From the NCBI GenBank assembly GCA_949358305.1, contig OX442317.1, positions 3,352,186 to 3,416,185 of the forward strand: a DNA stretch of 64,000 nt, read 5' to 3'. Shown here in pieces: positions 35,431 through 45,978 of this stretch (the first letter of the stretch is position 1; every line of letters begins with the position of its first letter). A model generated the notes under the pieces. That model was not told the origin of the DNA. It saw nothing but the letters and a program-made list of their open reading frames with translations, and made no database searches. The DNA comes from Strigamia acuminata (lineage: Eukaryota; Arthropoda; Chilopoda; Geophilomorpha; Linotaeniidae). The translations under genes were made by a program, and so were the position numbers.

Positions 35431-36987
35431 ATGGGAGCACCAAACAGAGTCGGGAATATGTTCTTGGTCTTCATATTGCTCATTGCGTTTCTACCCGTTT
35501 ACGCGTTTCTCGCCATCGCCATAATAATTTCGCGAATGTTCCGCTGTGTCGTAGGAATCGTGTTAACCTTACAAAGCGGTAAGAAAACAGATTTCTTGAG
35601 TGGCGGCGATTGTATATCACTCGTGACATACGGAAACAGCTCATTAGTCGCGATGGGATCGATGACGTTTCAAGGGGAGTTCGATCTCGACTGGATTCGA
35701 AGTCAGTTTGCGAAAACGCTACAATCCAATCGCCAATCTTACTCGCACTTTTTCAAATTCCCCGCAAAATGTTTCGGATTTTTCTATTGGCAAGAAGAGG
35801 ACAATTTCCAAATAAACGATCACGTTTCGCTCTACGACTGCAAACCGCCTTCAAACCGTCGGCAATTATCGCAAATTCACACCGACTTAGTCAACTCAAA
35901 GTTCGAACGACCCGGCAAATCGCCGTGGAAAATTTTTATTTTCCCATTAGCGGACGAATTTCCGGGTTTGCCGTCCCCAGGACCCCATTACGTCTGCCTA
36001 ATGCTTTTCCACCACGAATTGTCAGACGGCTTGGGAATTATGAAAACTTTCACAGAAACATTTCAGGAATCAAACCCCATTCAGAATGTCGTAGTTTCGT
36101 CAAAATCACCAATCATTACTAGTATCGTGTCGAAATGCTTGGAATATTTGATTGTGTTCGTCAATCTACCCATGTGGTTCGTAAAAGCACAACTGGTCCA
36201 AGACAAAAACATCCTGCACCGTGTCCCCCAAATCGGTAATCGAGTCATGTCCCTCGCTCCGCCAATTCAATTGGATCGTGTTAAAAGAATCAAAAACGCA
36301 ACTGGGGCGACAGTAAATGACGTCATGATATCTTGCGTCGTTGCTGCGATCGAAAAACATTTCCAGCGTGAAAACGAGGCTTTACCCAGCGATATTCATT
36401 GCTTCATCCCAGTTTCGATGCGCAAACCCGTGCATCCAATCCTCGGAAACGAACTTTCCGGTTTAATTTTAAAATTACCTTTGAATTGTGGAAATCCTCT
36501 CAACCGTTTGGCCGCCATTACAAAACAGACCAAGAGTTTGAAGACATCCGCCGAGGCTGTGTGTCTGAACCATCTGCAAAGACGCCTCTGCAATCAAGTG
36601 CCATCGCTTTTTACAACTTTTGCCAGTAGATGTTTTAATCTTACATTTAGCCTATCAAATATTAATGGCATTCAATCAATGCCCTGCAAAGAGAAAGCTG
36701 GCAAATTCGTTACCATGAGCGGTTATCCTCCGCACATTGGCTCTTTGGGTAATGTAATAATTTTCTTTGTTTAGTTCCTGAGTTATAGTGTTGTTCTTTG
36801 TTTCTTCTTGTCCGCTGTAGGATTCGCAATCTTCTCAACAAGCTCGAATGGAAAAATACAAATTAATATTTCATCTGACAAGACTGTGTTCTCCAACTGC
36901 GAAATTTTGGAACAGATTTTAGAAGATTGTGTTGCTGAAGTTGATTTGTTAGAAGGAATAATACTTTCGACCAAAAAAATGTCTTAA
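35431..36987 (+). CDS. Wax ester synthase/DGAT-like acyltransferase (WSD), copy b
   Basis: Two exons, 35431-36748 and 36821-36987 (72-bp phase-1 intron, GTAATG donor, TGTAG acceptor), coding 494 residues. The start is the ATG in the GAAAAAGATGGGAGCACC context because this Met is conserved in all copies. Residues 8-45 hold two hydrophobic membrane segments; HHELSDG at 194-200 is the HHxxxDG acyltransferase motif; TVND at 294-297 and PLNC...PLNRL further on are typical of the WSD C-terminal domain; the short last exon codes the final beta/alpha part (SSNGKIQINISSDK). The family transfers acyl groups from acyl-CoA to fatty alcohol or diacylglycerol, usually at ER membranes. Substrate cannot be read from sequence. 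A possible AATAAA lies at 37157. Confidence 0.93.
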
Positions 36988-37220
36988 TCTAAACCCAAAT
37001 CAGATGCATGTTAACCTCACAAATTAGTATAAAACCATGTTTGTTTCTGCAATTTTAAAATGTGTAATCAACACACTTGTTGGATGTTGCTTTTCTCAGC
37101 AATCTAATATCTGTATCTGTATCTAATATCATTAAAACCAAATTGTTAAACAAAACAATAAAATCTGACAAAGTTGCATCAGCACATGTGGGTTGGCAGA
37201 CTGCGTGGGTATTTCAAATA
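36988..37220 (+). other. 3' flank of WSD copy b with polyadenylation signal
   Basis: The likely 3' UTR; it contains AATAAA at 37157-37162. It is homologous to the flank of copy c (47688-47866), up to the TA where a Tigger MITE is inserted here. Confidence 0.5.
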
Positions 37221-37404
37221 CAGTCGAAACTCTTTATAACGAATCGCGATATAAAGAATTATCGATATAACGAATACCTAAAAATGGCCGGTTTGGTTGG
37301 CTGACCATAGAACACCATGTTAAAAAATTCCGATACAACGAATTCTCATTATAACGAATCGATTTTTCTGGTCCCTTGCAATTCGTTATAAAGAGTTTCG
37401 ACTG
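37221..37404. mobile_element. Tigger/pogo-like MITE, CAGTCGAAACTC family, with paralogous excised site
   Basis: 184 bp with ends CAGTCGAAACTCTTTATAAC and GTTATAAAGAGTTTCGACTG; TA on the left, CA (mutated TA) on the right. The same flanks around 47867 read TACTGTA without the element. Confidence 0.92.
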
Positions 37405-38157
37405 CATACCTAAACCGAATATCTAAATCGATGCTGCACGCACTTCTGTGGAGTGCGAGTTGCTTTTTCTAAAAGTGTGTGGCCATTTCAGATCAGTATT
37501 TAATGTACTGTGTAATGTAATCAACTTTTGAATGCACGTGTTATCTTTCTAGATCTCATGCATCACTACTGATCGCTATTGTACATACTACCCACACCCA
37601 TGTGTATTGGGCCACATGTATTTCTTAATGTTAAAAAAAATAAAATGGTGAAAATCAAACCCTAAAAAATGCTTCTAATCAAAACAAATAAATTTAACTT
37701 AAAGAACAAACATTGGCTTTATTTTTTAAAAAAATGAACATTTAACTTAAATGAACCAAAAGTCATGTCCATTTGAATATGCGCTACTTGGCACAAGTGT
37801 ATTTGGCCACCACGCTAATTGCCTTAAGTGAGTTGGGCAGGCAGATAAAGTTTAGCACCACATTCAAAAAACCACAAAAAAAACAGTTTCTTCAGAAAAT
37901 CATTGTTTATTTGAACAATACATTTCAATATTTTTTGAATAACCAAAATTTTGAGTATAATTGTGCAGGCCAAGTCAAAACCTAAATGTGATGGGTTTGG
38001 AACACTGAGCAATTGACTTGACTTTATGCTTAGAATCATTTTTCTGCTGAAATATCCATGTCAAAGGCAGTTCATCATCTGCAATTGGAAGCATAACCAT
38101 CCTCCAATACTTTTTTGTAAGTATATTGGTCCATAATATTTTTAATTTAATGTTGTG
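37405..38157. other. Intergenic; no gene seen
   Basis: The first 170 bp are paralogous to the flank at 34081-34260 and 47872-48030. The rest is AT-rich without a recognisable feature. Confidence 0.45.
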
Positions 38158-38236
38158 GACCGATACCCAAACAGGAAACCATCCCAAAGCCATTTTACTA
38201 TTGGGATGGTTTTTCCGTATGGGTATCGGTCTCCAG
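38157..38236. repeat. Hairpin-forming inverted repeat (possible mini-MITE)
   Basis: CCGATACCCAAACAGGAAAC near the left and a near-complement ending GTATGGGTATCGG at the right form a stem of about 30 bp with one mismatch region, around a loop near 38194. The WSD pseudogene fragment starts directly after it. Confidence 0.7.
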
Positions 38237-38745
38237 ACACCATTACGTCTGCCTAGTTATTTTCCACCACGCTCTGGCAGACGACTACGGAACTATAAAA
38301 ACTGCCGTAGAAACATTTAAGAAATCAAAACCCACTCAAACTGCCGCAGTTCCGTCAAAACCATCTATTATTTCTAGTATCGTGTCGCAATGCATCGAAT
38401 ATCTAGTCTTTTTCTCAATTAAACAACAACTGGTCCGAGACAAAAACATCCTGCACCGTATCCCCCAAGTCGGTGATGAAGTCGTGTCAATTTCTCAACC
38501 AATTCAATTTCAGCGCGTTAAAAGAATCGAAAACACAACTGGGGCGACCGTAAATGATGTTCTGACATCTTGCGTCGTTGCAGCAATCGAAAAACATTTC
38601 CAGTGCGAAAACGAGTCTTTACGCAGCCAGATTCATTGCATGCTTGTCGTGTCGATGCGCAAACCCAAACACGTACCCCTGACAAACCAGTTGTCCGCTT
38701 GATTTTCAAATTGCCATTGAAAAACCACACGCCCAACAATCACAG
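38237..38745 (+). pseudogene. WSD pseudogene fragment with HHxxxDD in place of HHxxxDG
   Basis: It covers from just before the active-site motif (PHYVCLVIFHHALADDYG, frame from 38241) to about the SMRKPKHVPLTNQ region, then a TGA at 38700. Both WSD ends are missing. The motif glycine is replaced by Asp. It remains open for about 150 codons, so decay may be recent. It is related to copies with PSKPSIISSIVS. Confidence 0.88.
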
Positions 38746-39964
38746 GTAACATGAGATTGACGAATTGTTTTTAAATATTTAAAGTAGAAAAAATACTGAT
38801 TCAGCTAAATCTGCGCATTTCAAACACATCAAAATTAATTCCTAACCATATTAAAATTTACAAATTCAAAAAGGTACTGTCATGGGCACGTCTACCCACC
38901 TATTTTTAATTTAGAATAACCCGATCTTATTTCTTATAATATTTTCTCATTTCTCTCACTTGTGATGATTCATCTCTATTGCTCATCTTCATTTAATGAA
39001 TGCGCAATCAGATTGATACGCATATCATTATTCTTAACAATCGAACTCTTATCTCCACCTTTCCACCCCCTTCTCTAATTGATTTGACCAGTCACATGAC
39101 TGAGTTTTCTTCTTTCCAACAATCCTAAGATTAATCACTTCTTCTTATGCTCTCTATCGGTTAACACCATTTTCCTATAGTAACATTTAGATCTAGTCCT
39201 CTTATTATTTGCGCCTTCAACAAGCGCCTTCACATCTAACCCTATTGCGCCATCTTTCACGCCGCAATCTTTTATATTTTCACTGCCCAGTGATATCCCT
39301 CTCCACCCTGAGGTTAATATTTACTGTGCTCCACATTATTTTAGGTTTACAACACTCTAATTTAGGTGAGAAACTGTCCAACATAAATGATGTTAGTCAA
39401 ACGCGAGTATTAGGTTTCCTGAGTTTCTGGATGTCTTCATTTGAAGAAAACAACGTTTAGGGAAATCTACAAACTTTGCCCATACATATTGCGCAAATTA
39501 GCTTTTGCGCGATATTTGTTTAGAATTAATTATACCAACAGAATTAATCGTGACAGTACTTACGGTTTTGCACACAAATTACTTCCGCACTTATTTCGCA
39601 CAAGCTGTTTTCAGATGAGGCAAGCATTGAGAATGTCTTTGAGACCCCAATCCGCGGACAATGCAGCTTGGGGACCAACTGGTAACCATGAACGAACAAG
39701 AAATGCTAATGTAATTATATTAGTTATACACAAGTGCATTCCTTACAAGATATGTTCAAAATCCGCTGAAACTAACGATAAACCACGAGTCTGTGTCATG
39801 CGTAATTTCTGAATCGAACTTTTGATCCTAAAAGAAAATAATTTTTAATTAATTAATTATTACAATTATTTGAATTTCTAAATTTTAGAGCATAGACCAC
39901 ATTTGATGCCCGATTTTGCGCCCTTCTGGCAACCTTTATTAGGGGGCCGAGGCTATTTCCTCTC
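38746..39964. other. Intergenic; no gene seen
   Basis: AT-rich, with pyrimidine-rich stretches at 38930-39300. There are open frames of 80-120 codons at 39209-39812, but no domain, splice signal or conservation supports them. Confidence 0.4.
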
Positions 39965-40040
39965 GCGCCTCCAGAACCACTCAGTTAAATTATATTCAAA
40001 TTCTGATTTATTCAATTTCTTGAATTTAATCTATTCTAAA

Positions 40041-40175
40041 CAGTGCTGGACAGGCCCGGCGGGCTATCGGGAGTTTCCCGGTGGCCCGTGGCCGCTGTGG
40101 CCTGTCCCGACTTCATTAATTGTGGCCCGGACACCCAGATCTCCCAGCAATAAATTTGTTCCCAGTCCAGCCCTG
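40041..40175. mobile_element. hAT-like MITE, CAGTGCTGGAC ... GTCCAGCCCTG, 8-bp duplication
   Basis: 135 bp, GC-rich, with inverted ends and 8-bp direct repeats ATTCTAAA at 40033-40040 and 40176-40183. The paralogous site at 30060-30075 has no element but two nearly identical 8-mers side by side. Confidence 0.93.
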
Positions 40176-40551
40176 ATTCTAAATAATTCATCGAGTGGTT
40201 TCCCAAGTTAGGCTTCGGATTACAAGCAGTGCCCTCTATGAGTTCAGTAGCAAAGATGCTTTTCCAAAGACTAATAATAGATGGCACCAAACCATCTACA
40301 GGAAACTATGGAAAGCCATCCGCATCAATATTAACATCGACGATTTCTCACTTACAAATTGGATCTCGGGTTCTTGCAGCTTTCAGGCAATTTGTCATGC
40401 AAATCTTGAATAATCTTGTCATAAAAATCACGTTAATCTTGATTCTTGAATGAAATAGTATCAGATTTAATATTGATGTAAACTGCTTCCCATATTGCGT
40501 GATGAGTTGCAGAACAGGATACGGTGTCACAGCTGAAAATCCACCATCACT

Positions 40552-41524
40552 ATGTATCCCTCACAACAACCAACCCATATTTTAATGCAACAAGACCATC
40601 AGCATGTAAGTTTGGAATCAAATTATCACCCATCTCTATCTCTAGTAATACGTTATTTAACAACTTAATAAAACTTGTACTCTCACCAGCCTCAAGTTCA
40701 AACTTCCAGCCCAAGGTCACCGTGGCTTATTCGCCTCGGTAAGTTGTAAACTTGGCACATTTACAAAGTATTTTAAAACAGCATTTTAAACAACATATTT
40801 AAACTGCTTGTCTCGCTTTAACTTGAAAAATGCGCCGATTTAATCTGTTTTCAGTCGCAATGGGCATGCGCATACCAATTAAAACACAAAACATGTTCAA
40901 TTAATTTTTCTCTTTTTTTTTCAAGGCATCATCGACATTTTCTGCACTATAATATTGTTACTTTTGGGTATATATTGGACCACAGCTGTTCAAACCGAAG
41001 TTATTTCAGCTTATGTGGGTCTCGCGTGTGCAGCGTTTCACTTAATCATTGGAATTTTGGCAATACTCGGTGGCCTCGACACTTTTCGCTATCGAAGATG
41101 CATCGTCGCATTGTTGGTAATGTCTATCATCAGCGCCGTTGTTGGACTAGCGACCATCATAACGATTCTAATAGAGTGGATAACCTTGAGTTTCGTCAGG
41201 AGAAACAGATGTTTCATTTACAAAGACAACCCCGACGCCAGAGAACCTGACGACACTTGTGATATTTCCAATCTGGCTTTAATATACGCTCCGATTTTGG
41301 TTTTCGTTGTTGTACTAAGCATTGTGGGAATAATTCTGTCGAGCATATCGTGTTACCGTACGTGCCGATGCTGCGACTGCTGCGATGCCGTTTATTCCGA
41401 CACACCAAGTTTAGCGCTACGAGTGATCACAACATCGCCGCAACAGAATTCTTATTACGATTTGCCCAAAGATAATATTCAACGTCAATTGTTACCAGCT
41501 AAACCAAATGTAATAGAAGCGTAA
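40552..41524 (+). CDS. MS4A/CD20-like four-transmembrane protein, copy 2
   Basis: Three exons join in frame: 40552-40605, 40690-40738 and 40926-41524 (54 + 49 + 599 = 702 nt, 233 residues). Donors are GTAAGT and GTAAGT; acceptors are CTCACCAG and TTTTCAAG. The Gln/His-rich N-terminus is cytosolic; TM segments lie at about 35-52, 61-83, 93-118 and 152-178. The loop between TM3 and TM4 has cysteines at 130 and 146 that could pair; the tail has a Cys cluster (177-187) suited to palmitoylation. The four-TM topology and LG before TM1 resemble MS4A/CD20-type proteins, whose roles are membrane organisation and signalling; a tetraspan or TMEM family is an alternative. AATAAA lies at 41550-41555. It is linked with WSD genes by duplication; no functional link is shown. 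Confidence 0.8.
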
Positions 41525-41630
41525 TTAGGATACATTTTTTTGCTATAAAAATAAAGCATAAAAAATACATAAAGTTGTACCTCCGTTGTCGGAATGTTCA
41601 ACTGAGCGATTTGTATCATTAACTATGAAT

Positions 41631-42211
41631 CCACGACTATTCATCGCGGCTAGGTAATCGCGCGGACATGTAATCGCTTGAAAAGTTATTGCGTGGCCAA
41701 CTCATCAGGGCGACAATTGGGCGATTTATCGCGTTGCAAAAACGTTTTAAAAACATTAGAGGTCGTAGACGAGGCCCCGGATATTCACCTGCACTTTTTC
41801 CAATTTCTTTGTGGAATCAGTATGCGAGTAGTCTTGAAGGCATTGCCCGTACTACAAACATTGATGAGGGTTGGCATCACAACCTTCAACTACTGTTTAT
41901 GTGTCACAATTCCACATTATGGACTTTCTTGGCTGGGCTGCGACAACATATGCAGCTCCAAAAAGGTAGATTTCTTCAAGGAGCTACTGGTGTCCAGCAC
42001 CCGCAAGAAAAACGATTTCGAATTTTGAATGATTGCATCAAGTGCACTGTGTATGCATATGGCAGCACTCAGGTATTGTTGCTGCGCGATTACTTGACAA
42101 CCGCTCAATTGTCGCCCTGATGAGTTGGCCACGCTATTACTTTTCACGCGATTACATGTCCGTGCGATGACTTTACCCCACGATGACCTAGCCGCGATGA
42201 AAAGTCGCCGT
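41631..42211 (+). mobile_element. Mutator-like (MULE) non-autonomous element with long inverted ends
   Basis: Inverted ends of about 100 bp: TTCATCGCGGCTAGG...GGACATGTAATCGC...GGCCAACTCATCAGGGCGAC at the left mirrors GTCGCCCTGATGAGTTGGCC...CCTAGCCGCGATGAA at the right. It contains a transposase C-terminal remnant. Flanking ACTATGAAT and ACCATGCAT could be a decayed 9-bp duplication (7 of 9 match), which is weak. The left breakpoint is confirmed by the paralogous flank (GTATCATTAAC followed by other sequence at 32090 and 35155). Confidence 0.75.
41762..42015 (+). pseudogene. MULE transposase C-terminal remnant
   Basis: The frame starting near 41762 reads RGRRRGPGYSP then FPISLWNQY...LEGIARTTNIDEGWHHN and STLWTFLAGLR. 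This matches the conserved tail of MULE-type transposases with the arrangement FP..LWN....L.GL.RTNN..EGWH....H...W.F. No catalytic DDE region is present. It is captured inside a non-autonomous element. Confidence 0.7.
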
Positions 42212-43084
42212 ACCATGCATCTAGTGTTCTTCCACTGATATTATAGAAAGTTTGGGGAAAGCATTTTTCCCTTACCTCAAACGGTAAAATATTAATCCAA
42301 ATTGCTGGCATAGTGAATAATTTCGGAATTATGCATCCATAAATAAATTAAATCAGTTTTAAAATCTATATAGAATTGGATTTGCTTGATCATGGGCACA
42401 AGGAACAATAAGGAAAAACAAACAAATCAGAATAAAATGATATTGGAACTTACTCCTTTGAAAAAAAAGATTGCAGTTGTTGGAAAGTCATAAAAGTAAG
42501 TATCGTAAATACTTAAATTAGATAAATTAGATATTCAATTCAATCGGTTCAATAAATTTAGACATTTAGCTTTGGCGTTTTGTTCAATTTAGACCCACCT
42601 TACAATGATCATCCTGCGCTGAATTAGGGAAACACTGCGTACGCAAATAAAAACCCTCGAAAAATCCCATGCAGCCCTGCAAAGAATTATAATGAAGTAG
42701 TTTTAATTATTTCATGCCATAGTGGAAAACGTACTTGAACAAATGGTACAAGATCAATGGAATCACGTACAACTGTACATCTGAATCTGAAACTACAAGT
42801 AGAAACCGGCAATTGGGTTAGCACTAAAACGAAACTAGATTTCAAACAATTTAAGCAAAATTCTCCAATCTACGTAATTCTATTAGATTCACCACTCACC
42901 ATTTGACGAATGTGTATTGCTAGCGGTATTTCCGGTAAAGTCAAATAAAAGAACTTAAGCATGAATATTAAGATCGTCAATTTCTCAATTTGGATCTCTA
43001 TTTCGGGTTCTCTCGGTCTTCATCAAATTAATCCAATCTAACAAAATAAATCTTATAGTTACGATTATGTCAATCTTAACTCAC

Positions 43085-43152
43085 CACGAATCCTTCACAA
43101 CAGCCAACATATACTACAACGCAACGACACCAATAGTATGTAAGTTTCGAAT
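43085..43152 (+). pseudogene. Degenerate MS4A-like exon 1 relic
   Basis: CACCACGAATCCTTCACAAC, then CAGCCAAC and a run ending AATAGTATGTAAGTTTCGAA, follows the same order as exon 1 and its donor in the two MS4A-like genes (ATGTATCCCTCACAACAACC ... CATGTAAGTTTG). The start codon is lost. Confidence 0.55.
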
Positions 43153-45424
43153 CACATATAAACTTATATCTCTCGCTCAAATTCAAGCTCGTATCTTGTT
43201 TGTTTTGCTAAGTACAAATTTCTTTTGACAAGAAAAAATCGCTTGATTGCTGTTCGGAAAACCGAAAGTTCGTATAACCGGTGTTCTGATAACCGAGTTT
43301 CTTCTGTAAATGAATGTCCAGTGACTTCAAATATCACCTGAGATAAAGTTCAGTAGAACATAAACAATATCTCAAATTTTTATATAAAAAAAAATAAATA
43401 TACCCTGGTTAAACTCAAAAAGTGTTAATGTGTCCTCCAAATCCATTTCCTGGACTGACTTAGTAGAAGACTATGTTCCCTGTATCCACTTCCTATTTAC
43501 TAGGATTGGGCAGTTTTGAGTGACCAGTGTTCCTATTGGAGCAATGGCCAACTCATTCTTCTAACTCAGTATTTATTCCAGTGCAAACCGGAAATAAAGG
43601 CTCTTGTTTCTGTTTCTGATTTTTGATACTACTTGAGCCCCTTTTCTACGCTTCGCTTCGCTTCATGCCGACTTATGCTTTGATTCAATTCAGTGTGAGT
43701 TGTAGGAATACTTTGATTAAATTCAGTATTCACGACAATGTCTTGATTAAATTCGGCATTGTCATTCCCTTCCTTTTGAGAGATATCAGATTCATTTTTG
43801 GTATTGGATGATGGAATACGTTGATTAAATTCAGTATTGATTGCATTTTTGGGGCAATGAATAGCTCGATGCAATTTTTTCATTATAATTTTATAGATTT
43901 CCAGATTTGGCAATTAGATTATTAGTAATCTAATTAAACAAATCACAACTTTCATGGCCATTTTTACTAGTAAAATTGGCATGAATCCAAAGTCCTTTGA
44001 TGAGTTCAGAACCACTTTCAAATACATTTGTGACTTATTATATAAGTTACAAATTAGTATTTACACGAAACCGAAAGTTTATTGTTTTACGTGATAAGTT
44101 GTATTCAATTTATCCGTATACAATTATTAATTTAAAGTCTAAATTTTGCGCAACTTACTTTATAGTTATTTCGATAATTATAAAGAGATCAATTGGTAAA
44201 AATCTGCTAACAGATATTTAAACCAATGATCGCCCAAAGTTGTGACGATGCAGTCAAAGACAACTGCACATATCGGATAATATTATTTAATTTCATTACA
44301 CACACAGAACCAACTGAAATAGACGACAATCAGTCCGATTGCTGACGACATCTATTACGCCTGAAACAAGAAAGTCAAATCTCTTATTTCAAGGTTGAAA
44401 ACGCCCGCCTACCTTGATATTATTTCAGGGCTTTTTTTATAGCCAATTTTTGTATAGTTCAATTTCGAAGCTAAAACTTTCCTTATTGATTGTGCGAGAG
44501 GAACAATGATATCACGTTTAATTCTTGCAGACAATGTATTTTTAAAGCTATAATCAAGTAATTGTAATTTTGATTTTGTGTCTTGAAAACACCTGTTCTG
44601 TGTCGAAACTCATAACTAACCCTGCTAAAGAATTGCTATTGTACATGTAAAGTATAATGCACTTTATCAAAGATAAATAGATAAGACATTTACCATATAT
44701 CTTCCAATAGCGCCCCCGTGCGCTATTTGCAAAAAAATAATTTTACCCCGCGTTCAAAAATCCCAGCATTGACCAATTGACCGATGCTGGGAAAAACAGC
44801 AAAAAAGGGTGACAAATGAAACGTTTTCCATGCGTTTCGGTACTTTTCTGCCGAAACATATGCAAAACGTTTGACAAATGAAACGTTTTCACCCGTTTCG
44901 GTAACTTTCTGCCGAAACGTTTTGCATACGTTTCGGCCCCGCGCGTTGTTCGAGGTCCGCGCGCTATTTTTGTATTGTTTAATTTCGAAGCTAAAACTTT
45001 CCTTATTGATTGTGCGAGGGGAACAATGAAATCACGTTTAATTCTTGCACACAATGCACTTTTAAAGCTATAATCAGGTAATTGTGATTTTAATTTTGTC
45101 TTCAAAACACCTGTTCTGTGTCGAAACTCATAAATAATCCTGCTACAGAATTGCTATAATGGTTTCCCCCAAAAAAAAAACTGTTTCGCCCCCAAACAAA
45201 CCTAAAAAAAAAATCTCCTTAACCCCTTAAAGAACCTATTTTGGCCCCCTAATAACTGAATTCTGAAGAAATAACAGAAATCACTCATTTACCCCCCAAA
45301 ACCAACATAATAAGTAGAGATGCGATTTTTGCGGACTTAAAACAGTGAAATTGCGGGTGGAAAGCGGCATTAAAAAACGGCATTTTGCGGACTTATTGCG
45401 GACCTATTGAGGGCTCATCCGGGA

Positions 45425-45710
45425 AGTTTTTGACCAAAATTTCAAGGTTTTAAACAAAATTTAAAGTTTTTAAAGGAATTTTGAAGTTTTTAAATGGAAT
45501 TTGAAGCTTTTAAAGGAAGTTTAAAGTTTTAAAACAAAATTTGAAGTTTTTAAACAAAATTTTAAGTTTTAAACATAATTTTAAGTTTTTAAACAAAATT
45601 TTAAGTTTTTAAACATAATTTTAAGTTTTTAAACAAAATTTCAATTTTTTAAACGAAATTTTAAGTTTTTAAACATAATTTTAAGTTTTTAAACAAAATT
45701 ATTAGGTGAT
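45425..45710. repeat. AT-rich minisatellite, about 23-bp unit
   Basis: About 12 imperfect copies of a unit close to TTTTAAACAAAATTTTAAG (19-24 bp). It lies between two GCGGA-rich stretches (45335-45420 and about 45765-45780) in a region inserted upstream of WSD copy c. Confidence 0.85.
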
Positions 45711-45978
45711 ACGGTATCACGCAATACGCACGTTCACTCGATTTTCGTAACAAACCCCCCAAAATTGGCAAATTGCGGATTATCCCCGTATAGTTAAAAA
45801 ATATATTTTGCAATATGATTTCAATGCCTTTAGACACATGTTTTTTATCTAGAAACTCAACACTATCGTTAAAGACAAATTTCTATTGTACATGCAGCTT
45901 GCACCTCATCCCAAAAGCAATAAATGAACAAGTAGTATAACCTATGAACAATTCCTGGTAGTGGGCATTTTGAAAAAG

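Larger units (their letters stand above)
39965..41623 (+). repeat. Segmental duplication block, copy 2 (MS4A-like gene and flanks)
   Basis: Aligns with 29990-32100. It lacks the PIF-type MITE of copy 1 and carries an hAT MITE at 40041-40175. The block ends at GTATCATTAAC (41613-41623), where a MULE-like element starts. Confidence 0.9.
42212..45978. other. Duplicated intergenic DNA with WSD/MS4A unit relics
   Basis: No intact gene. 42485-42608 is paralogous to 54660-54810, 55040-55178 and 61420-61566. 42645-43400 is paralogous to 33270-33550. 43085-43150 resembles MS4A-like exon 1. 44460-44660 and 44970-45150 are direct repeats of each other. 45790-45978 is the WSD 5' flank. Short open frames here show no domain. 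Confidence 0.5.

Noticed and set aside
35610-36122. Alternative-frame ORFs within WSD genes (also near 46319, 48960, 53093, 58845)
   Set aside because: Recurring shadows of the conserved WSD frame, created by the high similarity of the copies.
44743-45105. 120-codon minus-strand frame
   Set aside because: It runs through internal GCCGAAACG repeats and duplicated intergenic DNA; no domain seen.
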